A stretch of DNA of 58,831 nucleotides, taken from NCBI GenBank assembly GCA_017545325.1, contig JAFWOX010000109.1, positions 1 to 58,831 on the forward strand, written 5' to 3'. Below, in pieces: positions 8,228 through 16,667 of the stretch (the first letter of the stretch is position 1; every line of letters begins with the position of its first letter). This DNA comes from Oscillospiraceae bacterium. Its GTDB lineage: Bacteria; Bacillota_A; Clostridia; Oscillospirales; Oscillospiraceae. A model generated the notes under the pieces. The model saw only the letters and a list, made by a program, of their open reading frames with translations, did not search any database and was not told the origin of the DNA. The position numbers and the translations under genes were made by a program.

Positions 8228-9508
8228 ATGGCAGACTATCGCTTCGAGACCCTGCAGGTCCATGTGGGCCAGGAGCAGGCGGACCCCGCCACGGACGCCC
8301 GGGCGGTGCCCCTGTACCTCACCACCAGCTATGTATTCAAGGACTCCGCCCAGGCGGCGGGCCGTTTCGCCCTGACGGAGGAGGGGAATATCTACACCCG
8401 CCTCCAGAACCCCACCACGGATATTTTTGAAAAGCGCATCGCCGCCCTGGAGGGGGGCGTGGGGGCCCTGGCCACTGCCACCGGCTCCGCCGCCATCGCC
8501 TACGCCATCCAGAATATCGCCCTGGCGGGGGACCATATCGTCTCCTCCACCAACCTGTACGGCGGCACCCATAACCTCTTCGCCAACACCCTGGTGGAGC
8601 AGGGCCTCACCACCACCTTTGTGGATCCGGCGGAGCCGGAGAATTTTGAGAAGGCCATCCGGCCCAATACGAAGCTCCTGTATGCCGAGACCCTGGGGAA
8701 CCCCAACTCCGACGTGATCGATCTGGAGGCCATCGGGGAGATCGCCCATCGCCATGGCCTGCCCTTCATCGTGGACAGCACCTTCGCCACCCCCTACCTG
8801 CTCCGGCCGCTGGAGCACGGGGCGGATATCGTCGTCCACTCCGCCACCAAGTTCATCGGCGGCCACGGCACCGTCCTGGGGGGCGTCATCGTGGACGGGG
8901 GCAAGTTCGACTGGTCCGCTTCGGATAAGTTTCCCGGCCTCAGCAAGCCCAACCCCTCCTACCACGATACCGTGTTCACGGAGGCGGGCGGGCCGGCGGC
9001 CTACATCCTGAAGCTCCGCTGCACCCTCATGCGGGACCTGGGGGCCACCATTTCCCCCTTCAACTCCTTCCTGCTCCTCCAGGGGCTGGAGACCCTCTCC
9101 CTCCGGGTGGAGCGGCATGTGGAGAACGCCCTGAAGGTGGTGGAATTCCTGAAGAACCATCCCAAGGTGGAGAGGGTGAATCACCCCTCCCTGGCCGTGG
9201 GCCGGGAAAAGGAGCTGTACGACCGGTACTTCCCCCATGGAGCCGGAGCCATCTTCACCGTGGAGATCAAGGGCGGCGGGGAGGCCGCGAAAAAGTTCAC
9301 CGAAAGCCTGCGGCTCTTCTCCCTGCTGGCCAACGTGGCGGATGTGAAGAGCCTGGTGATCCATCCCGCCAGCACCACCCATTCCCAGCTCAGCGAGGCG
9401 GACCTTCTGGCCTGCGGCATCAAGCCCAATACCGTCCGCCTGTCCATCGGCATCGAGCATATCGACGACATCCTGGAGGATCTGGCCCAGGCCCTGGAGG
9501 CCGTCTGA
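8228..9508 (+). CDS. metY: O-acetylhomoserine sulfhydrylase / aminocarboxypropyltransferase
   Basis: A 426-residue PLP enzyme of the Cys/Met metabolism family. It makes homocysteine from O-acetylhomoserine and sulfide for methionine synthesis. The N-terminus [32 protein letters not shown] is highly typical of MetY, and the PLP lysine lies in [12 protein letters not shown]. The C-terminal [14 protein letters not shown] and [16 protein letters not shown] motifs are also conserved. Length matches the family (about 425-430). The start was chosen at 8228 after GGAAAGGA; upstream extension overlaps the promoter. It is a single-gene unit ended by a clear terminator, with no methionine genes nearby. 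Confidence 0.95.
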   Translation: MADYRFETLQVHVGQEQADPATDARAVPLYLTTSYVFKDSAQAAGRFALTEEGNIYTRLQNPTTDIFEKRIAALEGGVGALATATGSAAIAYAIQNIALAGDHIVSSTNLYGGTHNLFANTLVEQGLTTTFVDPAEPENFEKAIRPNTKLLYAETLGNPNSDVIDLEAIGEIAHRHGLPFIVDSTFATPYLLRPLEHGADIVVHSATKFIGGHGTVLGGVIVDGGKFDWSASDKFPGLSKPNPSYHDTVFTEAGGPAAYILKLRCTLMRDLGATISPFNSFLLLQGLETLSLRVERHVENALKVVEFLKNHPKVERVNHPSLAVGREKELYDRYFPHGAGAIFTVEIKGGGEAAKKFTESLRLFSLLANVADVKSLVIHPASTTHSQLSEADLLACGIKPNTVRLSIGIEHIDDILEDLAQALEAV

Positions 9509-9551
9509 GCCCGCTGCGCGGGTATGCCGCGCAGCCTGTTTGCAGAGAAAG

Positions 9552-9591
9552 CCCCTGCCGGTCTGGCGTTCCGGCAGGGGTCCTCTCTTTT
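9552..9591 (+). terminator. Rho-independent terminator of metY
   Basis: Perfect arms CCCCTGCCGG (9552-9561) and CCGGCAGGGG (9571-9580), then TCCTCTCTTTT. On the minus strand it is followed by CTTTCTC, so it may also stop the converging MoxR operon. From 9592 to 9793 there is no gene; I see a 12-bp-stem hairpin (9685-9711) without a following T-run and two copies of the palindrome CCCGCTGCGCGGG. Confidence 0.85.
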
Positions 9592-9793
9592 CAGAAAGCG
9601 GGAAGGGTATCCATTGCGCGTTTGCCTCCCGAGTATACCCGGGACGTTTTCCGCCCGCAAGCCTCCCGGGGGGATATTTTTTTCGGGATCGGCGGATTTT
9701 CCGCCGATCCCGGTGATGTGCCCGCTGCGCGGGCGTGATGTTCTGCGCAGAAGAGTGATGCGCGGCTTGCGCCGGGTGAGAAAGCGCGGGGCG

Positions 9794-11083
9794 TTATCGG
9801 CTGCCCATTTCCCGTACCGCCCGGGCGGCCTGCTCCCCGTAATCCGGGGGAACGGGCTTATCCGGGTCGTAGCGCACCAGATTATAGGTTTCCGTCAGCT
9901 GCCGCAGGGTCTCCCGGTTCTGCTGCCTGCCCAGCTCGGAGGGGGTGAGATCGGGACTCCAATCCTCCCCGTACTTGGAGCGGATCAGGGCCCGGTAGGC
10001 GTACCGCACCCGGCTCCGGTCATCCTGCATATCCGAGAATTTTCGCCGCCGGACCGTGACCTTCTTCCAGAACCTCCGGACGGCTTCCCGCTGCTTCTTC
10101 ACAATGGTCTTCAGATCCGCCTGCTCCACGTCGTCCTCATATTCCAGCACCTGCCGGGTGCGCATGAGCCGGCGCAGGGCGTCGGAGAGGCGGCGGAGGG
10201 CGCCGCCGTTCTTGCCCTCCCGGGCCACGCCGTAGGCCAGGAGGAAGAACAGCACGCAGACGATGCCCCAGAAGACGCCGTAGATGGTGACGAAGACCCC
10301 GGAGCCCTCCTCCTCGATCTCGATGGGATGCATGGTCTGCACCTCCGGCACGTACTCTGTGGGAGGCGGCGCGCTGGGGCTGGTGGTGCCGAGATTCGTG
10401 ACCCACTTGATGAACGCGGATATGCCGCCCCAGATGAACTGCCAGACCGCCGCCGCCCCCGTCCGGAGGAAGCCGATATTGGCCACGAAGATGCAGATGA
10501 GGAGGAAGCCGGTGAGCAGGGCCAGGTTCTTGCCCCGGATGCCCGCGGGCAGGCTCATGGTCTCCCCGCCCTTTACGTTGTGCACCCCGGCGGTGACGCT
10601 GGCGGCATTGAAGCTGTACAGGGTCAGGATCAGGGCGACGAGGCCGCACCAGCACAGGGCGGTCCCCTGGGGATCCCCCCCATGGCGCAGGACCTCCAGC
10701 AGGTACACCAGCATGCCGCCCACGGCGAAGCGGGGCGGGAAGGGTTCGTCCCCCTTCAGGCCCACCAGGTAAAGCCCCGCGCCGGCGGCCAGGGCCAGGA
10801 CCCGGAAGGCGATCTCCCAGAAGCCGAAGGTCCGGAGGAAGAGCGCCATCACCGCCGCCGCCAGCACCAGGGCCGCGGCCAGGAGGGGGATGCGCAGGGC
10901 TTCCAGCTTCCTGCCCGCCAGCCCCACGGCCCAGCACAGGAGGATGGGCCAGCAGGCCAGGACGCGGCTGTACCAGGCCCAGTCCTGCCGCATGAGCCGC
11001 TCCATCAGGAACAGAACGCCGAAGGCCAGGGCGGCCCCCAGGACCAGATTCAGAAAGGCCAGGATGGCCCTGGAGATCTTCAT
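9794..11083 (-). CDS. DUF4129 membrane protein
   Basis: A 429-residue protein with about seven membrane segments in its first 215 residues, a loop ending in a further membrane segment (about 265-290), and a cytosolic tail. The tail ends in a DUF4129 domain (RVRYAYRALIRSKYGEDWSPDLTPSEL, LTETYNLVRYDP). In this gene neighbourhood type the third protein is usually a transglutaminase-like DUF3488/DUF4129 protein; here no transglutaminase Cys-His-Asp core is visible, only the membrane and DUF4129 parts. Its ATG overlaps the stop of the DUF58 gene (ATGA), so translation is coupled. Role unknown. Confidence 0.85.
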   Translation of the reverse strand: MKISRAILAFLNLVLGAALAFGVLFLMERLMRQDWAWYSRVLACWPILLCWAVGLAGRKLEALRIPLLAAALVLAAAVMALFLRTFGFWEIAFRVLALAAGAGLYLVGLKGDEPFPPRFAVGGMLVYLLEVLRHGGDPQGTALCWCGLVALILTLYSFNAASVTAGVHNVKGGETMSLPAGIRGKNLALLTGFLLICIFVANIGFLRTGAAAVWQFIWGGISAFIKWVTNLGTTSPSAPPPTEYVPEVQTMHPIEIEEEGSGVFVTIYGVFWGIVCVLFFLLAYGVAREGKNGGALRRLSDALRRLMRTRQVLEYEDDVEQADLKTIVKKQREAVRRFWKKVTVRRRKFSDMQDDRSRVRYAYRALIRSKYGEDWSPDLTPSELGRQQNRETLRQLTETYNLVRYDPDKPVPPDYGEQAARAVREMGSR

Positions 11084-12168
11084 GACGGGTTCACCCCCCC
11101 ATGGATGGGCAGCCAGGTAACGCTGCAGCCCTGCCGCCGCAGCTGGCTTGCCCGAAGCTCCAGACCCTCATCCCAATAGGCGGAGAGGATGAGCAGGTCC
11201 ATATCCGTCAGCCCCGCCTTGAGCTGCTTATCCAGCATGGTTTCCACGCCCAGGACCATCTTGATCCGCAGGAGGCTCAGCTCCCGGAGGATGCGGTCCA
11301 GATGGGCCTCGGAGCACCGGGGCTCCACATAAACCGTCACGCCTTCATTCAGCTGATTCTCCCCGTTGGCCATGAGCCCCACGTCCACGCCGCTGCGCAC
11401 GCACCAGGAGGCCAGGGAGGCGGCCATGGTGACGCCGTTTTCGATGAGCTCCACCTGATCCGGCTCCATGCCCCCCATGAGGTAGGCGGAGATCTGGCAG
11501 TTCAGCACCAGCATGGCCCGGGGGGAGACGGTATAGTCCCGCTGCTTCACCTGGAGCTTGGCGGTGCGGGCGGTGGCGCCCCAGTGCACATCCCGCTGGG
11601 GGTCGCCGCTGCGGTAATCCCGGATGCCGGTGACCAGGATGGGATCCGGCAGGATCCACCGCCGGGCGGTCACATCCCCCTGCCATTTCAGGGCGGCGTC
11701 CGGCAGGTCCTTCTGCTCCAGGATGGGGGGATAGACCAGGAGCCTGGCCTCGGTGGAGCAGTCCATCCGGTCATGGGCCAGGCCGAACAGGTCCCCGGCC
11801 ACGATGGACACCAGGGAGCAGTCGTAATATCCCCTGCGGGTGCAGAGGATGCGGTGGCGGCGGGTGATCTTGGAATAGGCGCCCAGGAAGAACATGCTCT
11901 TGTGAAACAGATCCATGGCGATATTCAGGTTCTCCTGCCGCTGGAAGCGCAGCCGGGAGGAGATGCGGGATTCCACCCGCACCCAGGGCACCGGGAGGAG
12001 CTTATCATTGGATAAGACCTCCGTCAGCTCCACCTCCTCCCCGGCAAAGACCCGGTCCCGGCTGAAATGCCGGGCATACTGCACCCGCCGGAGTCCCCGG
12101 CGGTGGTAGTACAGGGTCTGGCCCAGGGCCAGGAGGACCACCACCACGGCGATCCAGACCGTGCTCAT
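11080..12168 (-). CDS. DUF58 domain protein
   Basis: A 362-residue protein with one N-terminal membrane segment (MSTVWIAVVVVLLALGQTLY) and a C-terminal DUF58 domain, recognised by the DYRSGDPQRDVHWGATARTAKLQVKQRD motif. DUF58 has a von Willebrand A-like fold. These proteins are almost always encoded next to a MoxR AAA+ ATPase, which is thought to remodel them, as seen here. The ATG at 12168 lies one base past the MoxR stop codon and its own stop overlaps the next gene, so this is a strict three-gene operon. Confidence 0.9.
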   Translation of the reverse strand: MSTVWIAVVVVLLALGQTLYYHRRGLRRVQYARHFSRDRVFAGEEVELTEVLSNDKLLPVPWVRVESRISSRLRFQRQENLNIAMDLFHKSMFFLGAYSKITRRHRILCTRRGYYDCSLVSIVAGDLFGLAHDRMDCSTEARLLVYPPILEQKDLPDAALKWQGDVTARRWILPDPILVTGIRDYRSGDPQRDVHWGATARTAKLQVKQRDYTVSPRAMLVLNCQISAYLMGGMEPDQVELIENGVTMAASLASWCVRSGVDVGLMANGENQLNEGVTVYVEPRCSEAHLDRILRELSLLRIKMVLGVETMLDKQLKAGLTDMDLLILSAYWDEGLELRASQLRRQGCSVTWLPIHGGVNPS

Positions 12169-12169
12169 C

Positions 12170-13141
12170 TCAGGCCTCCGGCATTTCGTCCGCCTTGGGA
12201 TCCTCCGCAGGGACCGGGATCACCCGCAGCAGCTCCCGCAGGATGGCCTCGCTCCGCTCCGCCGCGGCATAACCGGAGCGGGTGATCAGCCGGTGGGCGA
12301 AGACGGGCACCGCCAGGGCCTTCACGTCGTCCGGCAGGACATAGTCCCGCCCATGGATGGCGGCCCGGGCCTGGACGCTGCGGAGCATCCACAGCATGCC
12401 CCGGGGGCTGACCCCCAGGCTCACGTCCTGGGGCGTCCGGGTGGCCTCCGTCAGGCTCACGATGTACTGCCGCACCGGGTCGGATACCGTCACCTCCCGG
12501 CAAAGGGCCTGGGCCTCCAGCAGGGAAGCCCCGTCCGTCACCGGCTCCAGGGTCTCCAGCGGATCATCCTTGATGAAGCGGTCCAGGATCCTCAGCTCCC
12601 CCTCGGTGGAGGGGTAGCCGGGTCTCAGCCGCATCAGGAAGCGGTCCAGCTGGGCCTCGGGCAGGGGGAAGGTGCCCGAGGTCTCCACCGGGTTCTGGGT
12701 GGCGATGACGAAGAAGGGCCGGTCCAGGGTTTTGGTCTCCCCGTCGGCGGTGATCTGCCGCTCCTCCATGCATTCCAGCAGGGCGGACTGGGTCCGGGGG
12801 GTGGCCCGGTTCAGCTCGTCCGCCAGGAGGATGTTGGTAAAGGCGGGGCCTTCCCGGAAGGTGAAGACCCCCTCCTTCTGGTTGTATACGTTGGTGCCGG
12901 TGATGTCCGAGGGCAGCAGGTCGGGGGTGAACTGCACCCGGGTGCAGCGGACGCCCAGGCTCCTGGCCAGGGCCTTCGCGGTCATGGTCTTTCCGGTGCC
13001 GGGCACATCGTCCAGCAGCACATGGCCACCGGCGATCAGGGCGGTGAGGAGCAGGTCCAGGGTATCCCCCGTGGGGATGATGACCTTCTCCACATTCTCC
13101 CGAATGGACCGGGCAAGTCCGGCAATATCTCCAAGCTTCAT
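12170..13141 (-). CDS. MoxR-family AAA+ ATPase
   Basis: A 323-residue ATPase. Walker A is GGHVLLDDVPGTGKTMTAKALA and Walker B is NILLADELNRATPRTQSALLECM, with sensor 1 FFVIATQNPVE and sensor 2 in the C-terminal lid, all typical of the MoxR (RavA-like) group. Family members act as chaperones for maturation or assembly of partner protein complexes. I chose the ATG at 13141 because GGGAGGGAG precedes it; the frame could begin at 13168. It is the first gene of the MoxR-DUF58-DUF4129 operon. Confidence 0.95.
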   Translation of the reverse strand: MKLGDIAGLARSIRENVEKVIIPTGDTLDLLLTALIAGGHVLLDDVPGTGKTMTAKALARSLGVRCTRVQFTPDLLPSDITGTNVYNQKEGVFTFREGPAFTNILLADELNRATPRTQSALLECMEERQITADGETKTLDRPFFVIATQNPVETSGTFPLPEAQLDRFLMRLRPGYPSTEGELRILDRFIKDDPLETLEPVTDGASLLEAQALCREVTVSDPVRQYIVSLTEATRTPQDVSLGVSPRGMLWMLRSVQARAAIHGRDYVLPDDVKALAVPVFAHRLITRSGYAAAERSEAILRELLRVIPVPAEDPKADEMPEA

Positions 13142-13311
13142 CTTACTCCCTCCCGAAAATTTGTCCAAATTGTTCGGATACCCGCCATTTTACGCCAACT
13201 GACGGAAGAAGTCAACGGGAAATCCCGGGGAGAGGGGGGCGGGGAGGAAAAACCGGAAAGCCGGATCCCGGGGTGGGGAGGGAAGCCAGGGCGCCGCTTT
13301 CATGATTTACC

Positions 13312-13340
13312 TTGACAAGCCGGGGTCAATCCCCTATAAT
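13312..13340 (+). promoter_or_regulatory. Sigma-70 promoter of the TAXI-TRAP operon
   Basis: TTGACA (13312-13317), 17 bp, TATAAT (13335-13340), both perfect consensus. The transcript would start near 13347, inside the dyad that follows. Confidence 0.88.
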
Positions 13341-13345
13341 CTAAC

Positions 13346-13367
13346 GAAAATGAATAATTTCATTTTC
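13346..13367. promoter_or_regulatory. Dyad at the transcription start of the TRAP operon (probable operator)
   Basis: Arms GAAAATGAA (13346-13354) and TTCATTTTC (13359-13367) are perfect inverted repeats around TAAT. The AT-rich dyad sits at +1 to +20 of a consensus promoter in otherwise GC-rich DNA, a position typical for a repressor. A further ATTC/TTTCATTTTC half-repeat follows at 13367-13381. The regulator is unknown. Confidence 0.6.
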
Positions 13368-13395
13368 ATTCTTTCATTTTCCGGGAGGAATCCAT

Positions 13396-14421
13396 ATGAA
13401 AAAGGTTATCGCGATCCTTCTCGTCCTGGGTCTGCTTCTGGCCCTGGGCGCCTGCAGCAAGTCCGGCGGCTCCGCCTCTCCGGGCAACGTCGCCCCCGCG
13501 GGCACGAAGGCCCCCGCTCCGGCAGCTTCCGATACCAGCACCGTCGCCGTGGGCGCCGTGATCCTGGCCCGGGACGATGTGAACGAGGACGAGATCTATG
13601 CTATCGTCTCCAGCATTTTTGAGAACACCGCCGCCATCACCGAGCAGCATGCCAAGGGCGGCGAGCTGGATCTGAAATTCGCCGCCGGCGTCACCAGCGT
13701 GCCCTACCATCCCGGCGCCGCCCGGTATTTCCAGGAGAAGGGCCTCACCGTCGCCGCCGTGAAGGAGGGCGCGGGCACCGGAGCCAAGGCCAACCTGACC
13801 TTCGGCACCGGCAGCGATACCGGCACCTACTACGGCTTCGGCAGCGTTCTGGCGAACTATGTCTCCAACGCCAACGACTTCACCGTCACCGCCGTCACCT
13901 CCGGCGGCTCCAAGGCCAATATTGAGGATATGGACGCCAACGACGTGCAGCTGGGCTTCGCCCAGTCCGACGTCATGAGCTACGCCTACAACGGGGAGCG
14001 CCTTTTCGAGACCCCCATCCAGGGCTTCAGCGTCGTGGCCGCCCTGTACATGGAGCAGGTGCAGATCGTCACCACCAATGCCGCCATCGCCAGCGTTGCC
14101 GACCTGAAGGGCAAGAATGTCTCCATCGGCGCGGTGGGCTCCGGCGTGTACTTCAACGCCGTTGACGTGCTCAACGCCTACGGCCTGACGGAAAAGGACA
14201 TCAAGCCCGTATACCAGAACTTCGGCGACAGCGCGGACAGCCTGAAGGACGGGAAGATCGACGCCGCCTTCATCGTGGCCGGCGCCCCCACCACCGCCAT
14301 CACGGACCTGGCCGCCTCCGGCAGCGTTTACCTGGTGAGTCTGGACGAAAGCCACACCCAGTCCCTCCTGGCCGCCAGCCCCTTCTACAGCGCCTACGTC
14401 ATCCCCGCCGGAACGTACTGA
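13396..14421 (+). CDS. TAXI-family TRAP solute-binding lipoprotein with circularly permuted order
   Basis: A 341-residue lipoprotein. The signal peptide ends in lipobox L17-G18-A19-C20, then a Gly/Ala/Pro linker. Residues about 132-341 are the start and middle of a TAXI binding protein: LTFGTGSDTGTYYGFG, a GGSKANIEDMD segment, LKGKNVSIGAVGSG, and DGKIDAAFIVAGAPTTAI up to YVIPAGTY, where a stop codon follows. The piece that in family members comes after PAGTY (TVAVGAVILARDDV ... SVPYHPGAARYFQEKGL) is instead at residues about 49-117, ahead of the core. All segments of the fold seem present, in permuted order. It is followed by the TRAP permease gene and should present an unknown carboxylate-type ligand to it. 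Confidence 0.88.
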   Translation: MKKVIAILLVLGLLLALGACSKSGGSASPGNVAPAGTKAPAPAASDTSTVAVGAVILARDDVNEDEIYAIVSSIFENTAAITEQHAKGGELDLKFAAGVTSVPYHPGAARYFQEKGLTVAAVKEGAGTGAKANLTFGTGSDTGTYYGFGSVLANYVSNANDFTVTAVTSGGSKANIEDMDANDVQLGFAQSDVMSYAYNGERLFETPIQGFSVVAALYMEQVQIVTTNAAIASVADLKGKNVSIGAVGSGVYFNAVDVLNAYGLTEKDIKPVYQNFGDSADSLKDGKIDAAFIVAGAPTTAITDLAASGSVYLVSLDESHTQSLLAASPFYSAYVIPAGTY

Positions 14422-14454
14422 ATCTGCGTTCATAGCGGATCCGCTGTTTTCACC

Positions 14455-14484
14455 GGCTCCCCGACCCCTGCGGGGCGGGGAGCC
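14455..14484 (+). terminator. Hairpin between binding protein and permease genes
   Basis: Arms GGCTCCCCG (14455-14463) and CGGGGAGCC (14476-14484), followed by only TTCCTACT. The weak tail suggests partial termination or 3'-end protection, which would give more binding protein than permease. Confidence 0.6.
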
Positions 14485-14514
14485 TTCCTACTCTATCCTT
14501 GAGGAGGGAACTCC

Positions 14515-16551
14515 ATGGCGCGAAAACCCAAAGCTCCGGTGAACGCAGAGCTGAGCGCGGATCAGATCATGCGGCAGTATGACAAGGAATCCGCCACCCG
14601 GGTATGGACCGGCGTACCCGCCCGGATCATCCACTATGTGATGAGCGTTTTTTCCATCTACTGCATCTGGTCCACCCTTTTCTCCACGGCGGATATCCCC
14701 GTGCGGGCCTCCGCCTTCCTGGGGCTCATCGTCCTGATGGGCTACCTCACCTATCCCGCCGCCAAGGGGAGCGTCCGGGCCAATCATCTGCCCTGGTACG
14801 ATATCCTGATCATGGCGGTGGGGGCCGCCTGCTTCTTCTATTACTGCCTGAACTACAACAATATGGTGATGGTGGTCACCAGCGCCAGCAAGCTCACCTC
14901 CTTCCATGTGCTCATGGGGGTCCTGGGTATCCTGGCCCTGGCGGAGCTCTGCCGCCGGTGCGTGGGCATCCCCATCCTCTGCGTGGCGGGGGTCCTGCTG
15001 GTCTACACCTTCATCAACCTGCTCTCCCAGTCGGACCGGACCTTCGGGCAGGTGCTGGCCCGGGTGGTCTATACCCTCTTCTTCAGCACCAGCGGGGTGA
15101 TGGCAACGCCGCTGCAGGTCTGCCTGAAGTTCATCGCCGTGTTCATCATCTTCGGCGCTTTTCTGGAGCGGACGGGCATCGCCGCCTTCTTCATCGACCT
15201 GGCCAACTGCGCGGCGGGCTCCTCCTCCGGCGGCCCGGCCAAGGTGGCGGTCATCTCCTCCGCCCTCTGCGGCATGGTTTCCGGCTCCTCCGTGGGGAAT
15301 ACGGTCACCACCGGCTCCGTCACCATCCCCATGATGAAGAAAACCGGGTATAAGTCGGAATTCGCCGGGGCCGTTGAGGCGGCCGCCTCCACCGGAGGGC
15401 AGATCATGCCCCCCATCATGGGCGCCGCCGCCTTCCTCATGGCGGAATACATGGGGGAGAAATACGGCCAGGTGGCCCTGTGGGCCATCCTTCCGGCGGT
15501 GCTGTACTTCGCGGGCATCTTCATGAGCGTGCATCTGGAGGCCAAGAAGCTGGGCCTGGAGGGCATCCCCCGGGAGCAGCTGCCGAAGCTCCGGATCCTG
15601 ATCCGCAGCATCTATCTGCTGCTGCCCCTGGTGGTGCTGGTGTGGCTGGTCTCCACCAATACCCGCACCCTGCAGTTCAGCGCCAGCATCGCCATCCTCC
15701 TCTCCATCGTGGTGAGCATCCCCACCCTGTTCATCCAGGGCAAAGAGGAAGCGGCCGAAACGGGGAAGAACGCGGTCCTCTGCGGTGGGAAAAAGCTGGG
15801 GAGCATGGTCTTCAACTCCCTGGAGGCGGGCGGCAGGAGCTGCATCACCGTGGCAGTGGCCTGCTCCATGGCCGGGATCATCGCGGGCTGCATCACCGTC
15901 ACCGGCCTGGCCAGCGGCCTGATCAACGGGGTCGTTACCGTGGCCCGGTCCATCCCGTCGCCCTTCCTGGGCACGCTGGTGGCCCTGTTCCTCACCATGC
16001 TCTGCTGCATCGTCCTGGGCATGGGGGTCCCCACCACCGCCACCTACTGCATCATGGCCTCCACCTGCGCCCCGATCCTCATCCAGCTGGGGGTGGGGAA
16101 GATCGCCTCCCATTTCTTTGTGTTCTACTTCGGCATCGTGGCGGACATCACCCCGCCCGTGGCCCTGGCGGCCTATGCGGGCAGCGCCATTGCCAAGTCC
16201 GACCCCATGCGGACGGGGATCAACGCCACCAAGCTGGCCATTGCGGGCTTCATCATCCCCTATATCTTTGCCCTGGAGCCCAGTCTGCTGCTCATGGACA
16301 AGGGCTTGCTCGCCGCCGCACTGAATATCGCCACCGCGGCCATCGGCATGTTCGGCGTGGCCGTGGGCCTGGAGGGCTTCTTCCGGGGCGGCGTGGCCTG
16401 GCCTCTGCGCATCCTGGTGATCCTGGGGGGCCTGCTCCTCTTCTACCCCGGCATCCTGACGGACGTGATCGGGGTGGTGATCGTGGGGGCGGTGGTCGCC
16501 CTGCAGATCCTTCGGAACAGAGGCGGGAGCAAACCGGCCTTGGGAACCTGA
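14515..16551 (+). CDS. TRAP transporter fused permease (DctQ-DctM type, TAXI system)
   Basis: A 678-residue integral membrane protein. The first roughly 180 residues hold the short DctQ-like membrane part; the rest is the large DctM-like part with FGAFLERTGIAAFFIDLA, the GGPAKVAVISSALCGMVSGSS stretch and GQIMPPIMGAAAFLMAE, hallmarks of 4TM/12TM-fused TRAP permeases that pair with TAXI binding proteins. Transport is sodium- or proton-driven uptake. The C-terminal 80 residues add extra membrane segments. Start follows GAGGAGGGAACTCC. Substrate unknown. Confidence 0.94.
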   Translation: MARKPKAPVNAELSADQIMRQYDKESATRVWTGVPARIIHYVMSVFSIYCIWSTLFSTADIPVRASAFLGLIVLMGYLTYPAAKGSVRANHLPWYDILIMAVGAACFFYYCLNYNNMVMVVTSASKLTSFHVLMGVLGILALAELCRRCVGIPILCVAGVLLVYTFINLLSQSDRTFGQVLARVVYTLFFSTSGVMATPLQVCLKFIAVFIIFGAFLERTGIAAFFIDLANCAAGSSSGGPAKVAVISSALCGMVSGSSVGNTVTTGSVTIPMMKKTGYKSEFAGAVEAAASTGGQIMPPIMGAAAFLMAEYMGEKYGQVALWAILPAVLYFAGIFMSVHLEAKKLGLEGIPREQLPKLRILIRSIYLLLPLVVLVWLVSTNTRTLQFSASIAILLSIVVSIPTLFIQGKEEAAETGKNAVLCGGKKLGSMVFNSLEAGGRSCITVAVACSMAGIIAGCITVTGLASGLINGVVTVARSIPSPFLGTLVALFLTMLCCIVLGMGVPTTATYCIMASTCAPILIQLGVGKIASHFFVFYFGIVADITPPVALAAYAGSAIAKSDPMRTGINATKLAIAGFIIPYIFALEPSLLLMDKGLLAAALNIATAAIGMFGVAVGLEGFFRGGVAWPLRILVILGGLLLFYPGILTDVIGVVIVGAVVALQILRNRGGSKPALGT

Positions 16552-16568
16552 TCTTTCGCGTATACACC

Positions 16569-16609
16569 TGCCCCGGGAGACCGTACCGCCTCCCGGGGCA
16601 CTTTATTTG
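16569..16609 (+). terminator. Rho-independent terminator of the TRAP operon
   Basis: Arms TGCCCCGGGAG (16569-16579) and CTCCCGGGGCA (16590-16600), then CTTTATTTG. Confidence 0.8.
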
Positions 16610-16610
16610 C

Positions 16611-16640
16611 TTGCGATGAACTTGCCGATTGATATATAAT
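16611..16640 (+). promoter_or_regulatory. Promoter of the helicase gene
   Basis: TTGCGA (16611-16616), 18 bp, TATAAT (16635-16640), within AT-rich DNA 28 bp before the ATG. Confidence 0.65.
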
Positions 16641-16667
16641 GAAATATCCATATTTAGGAGCAGAAAG

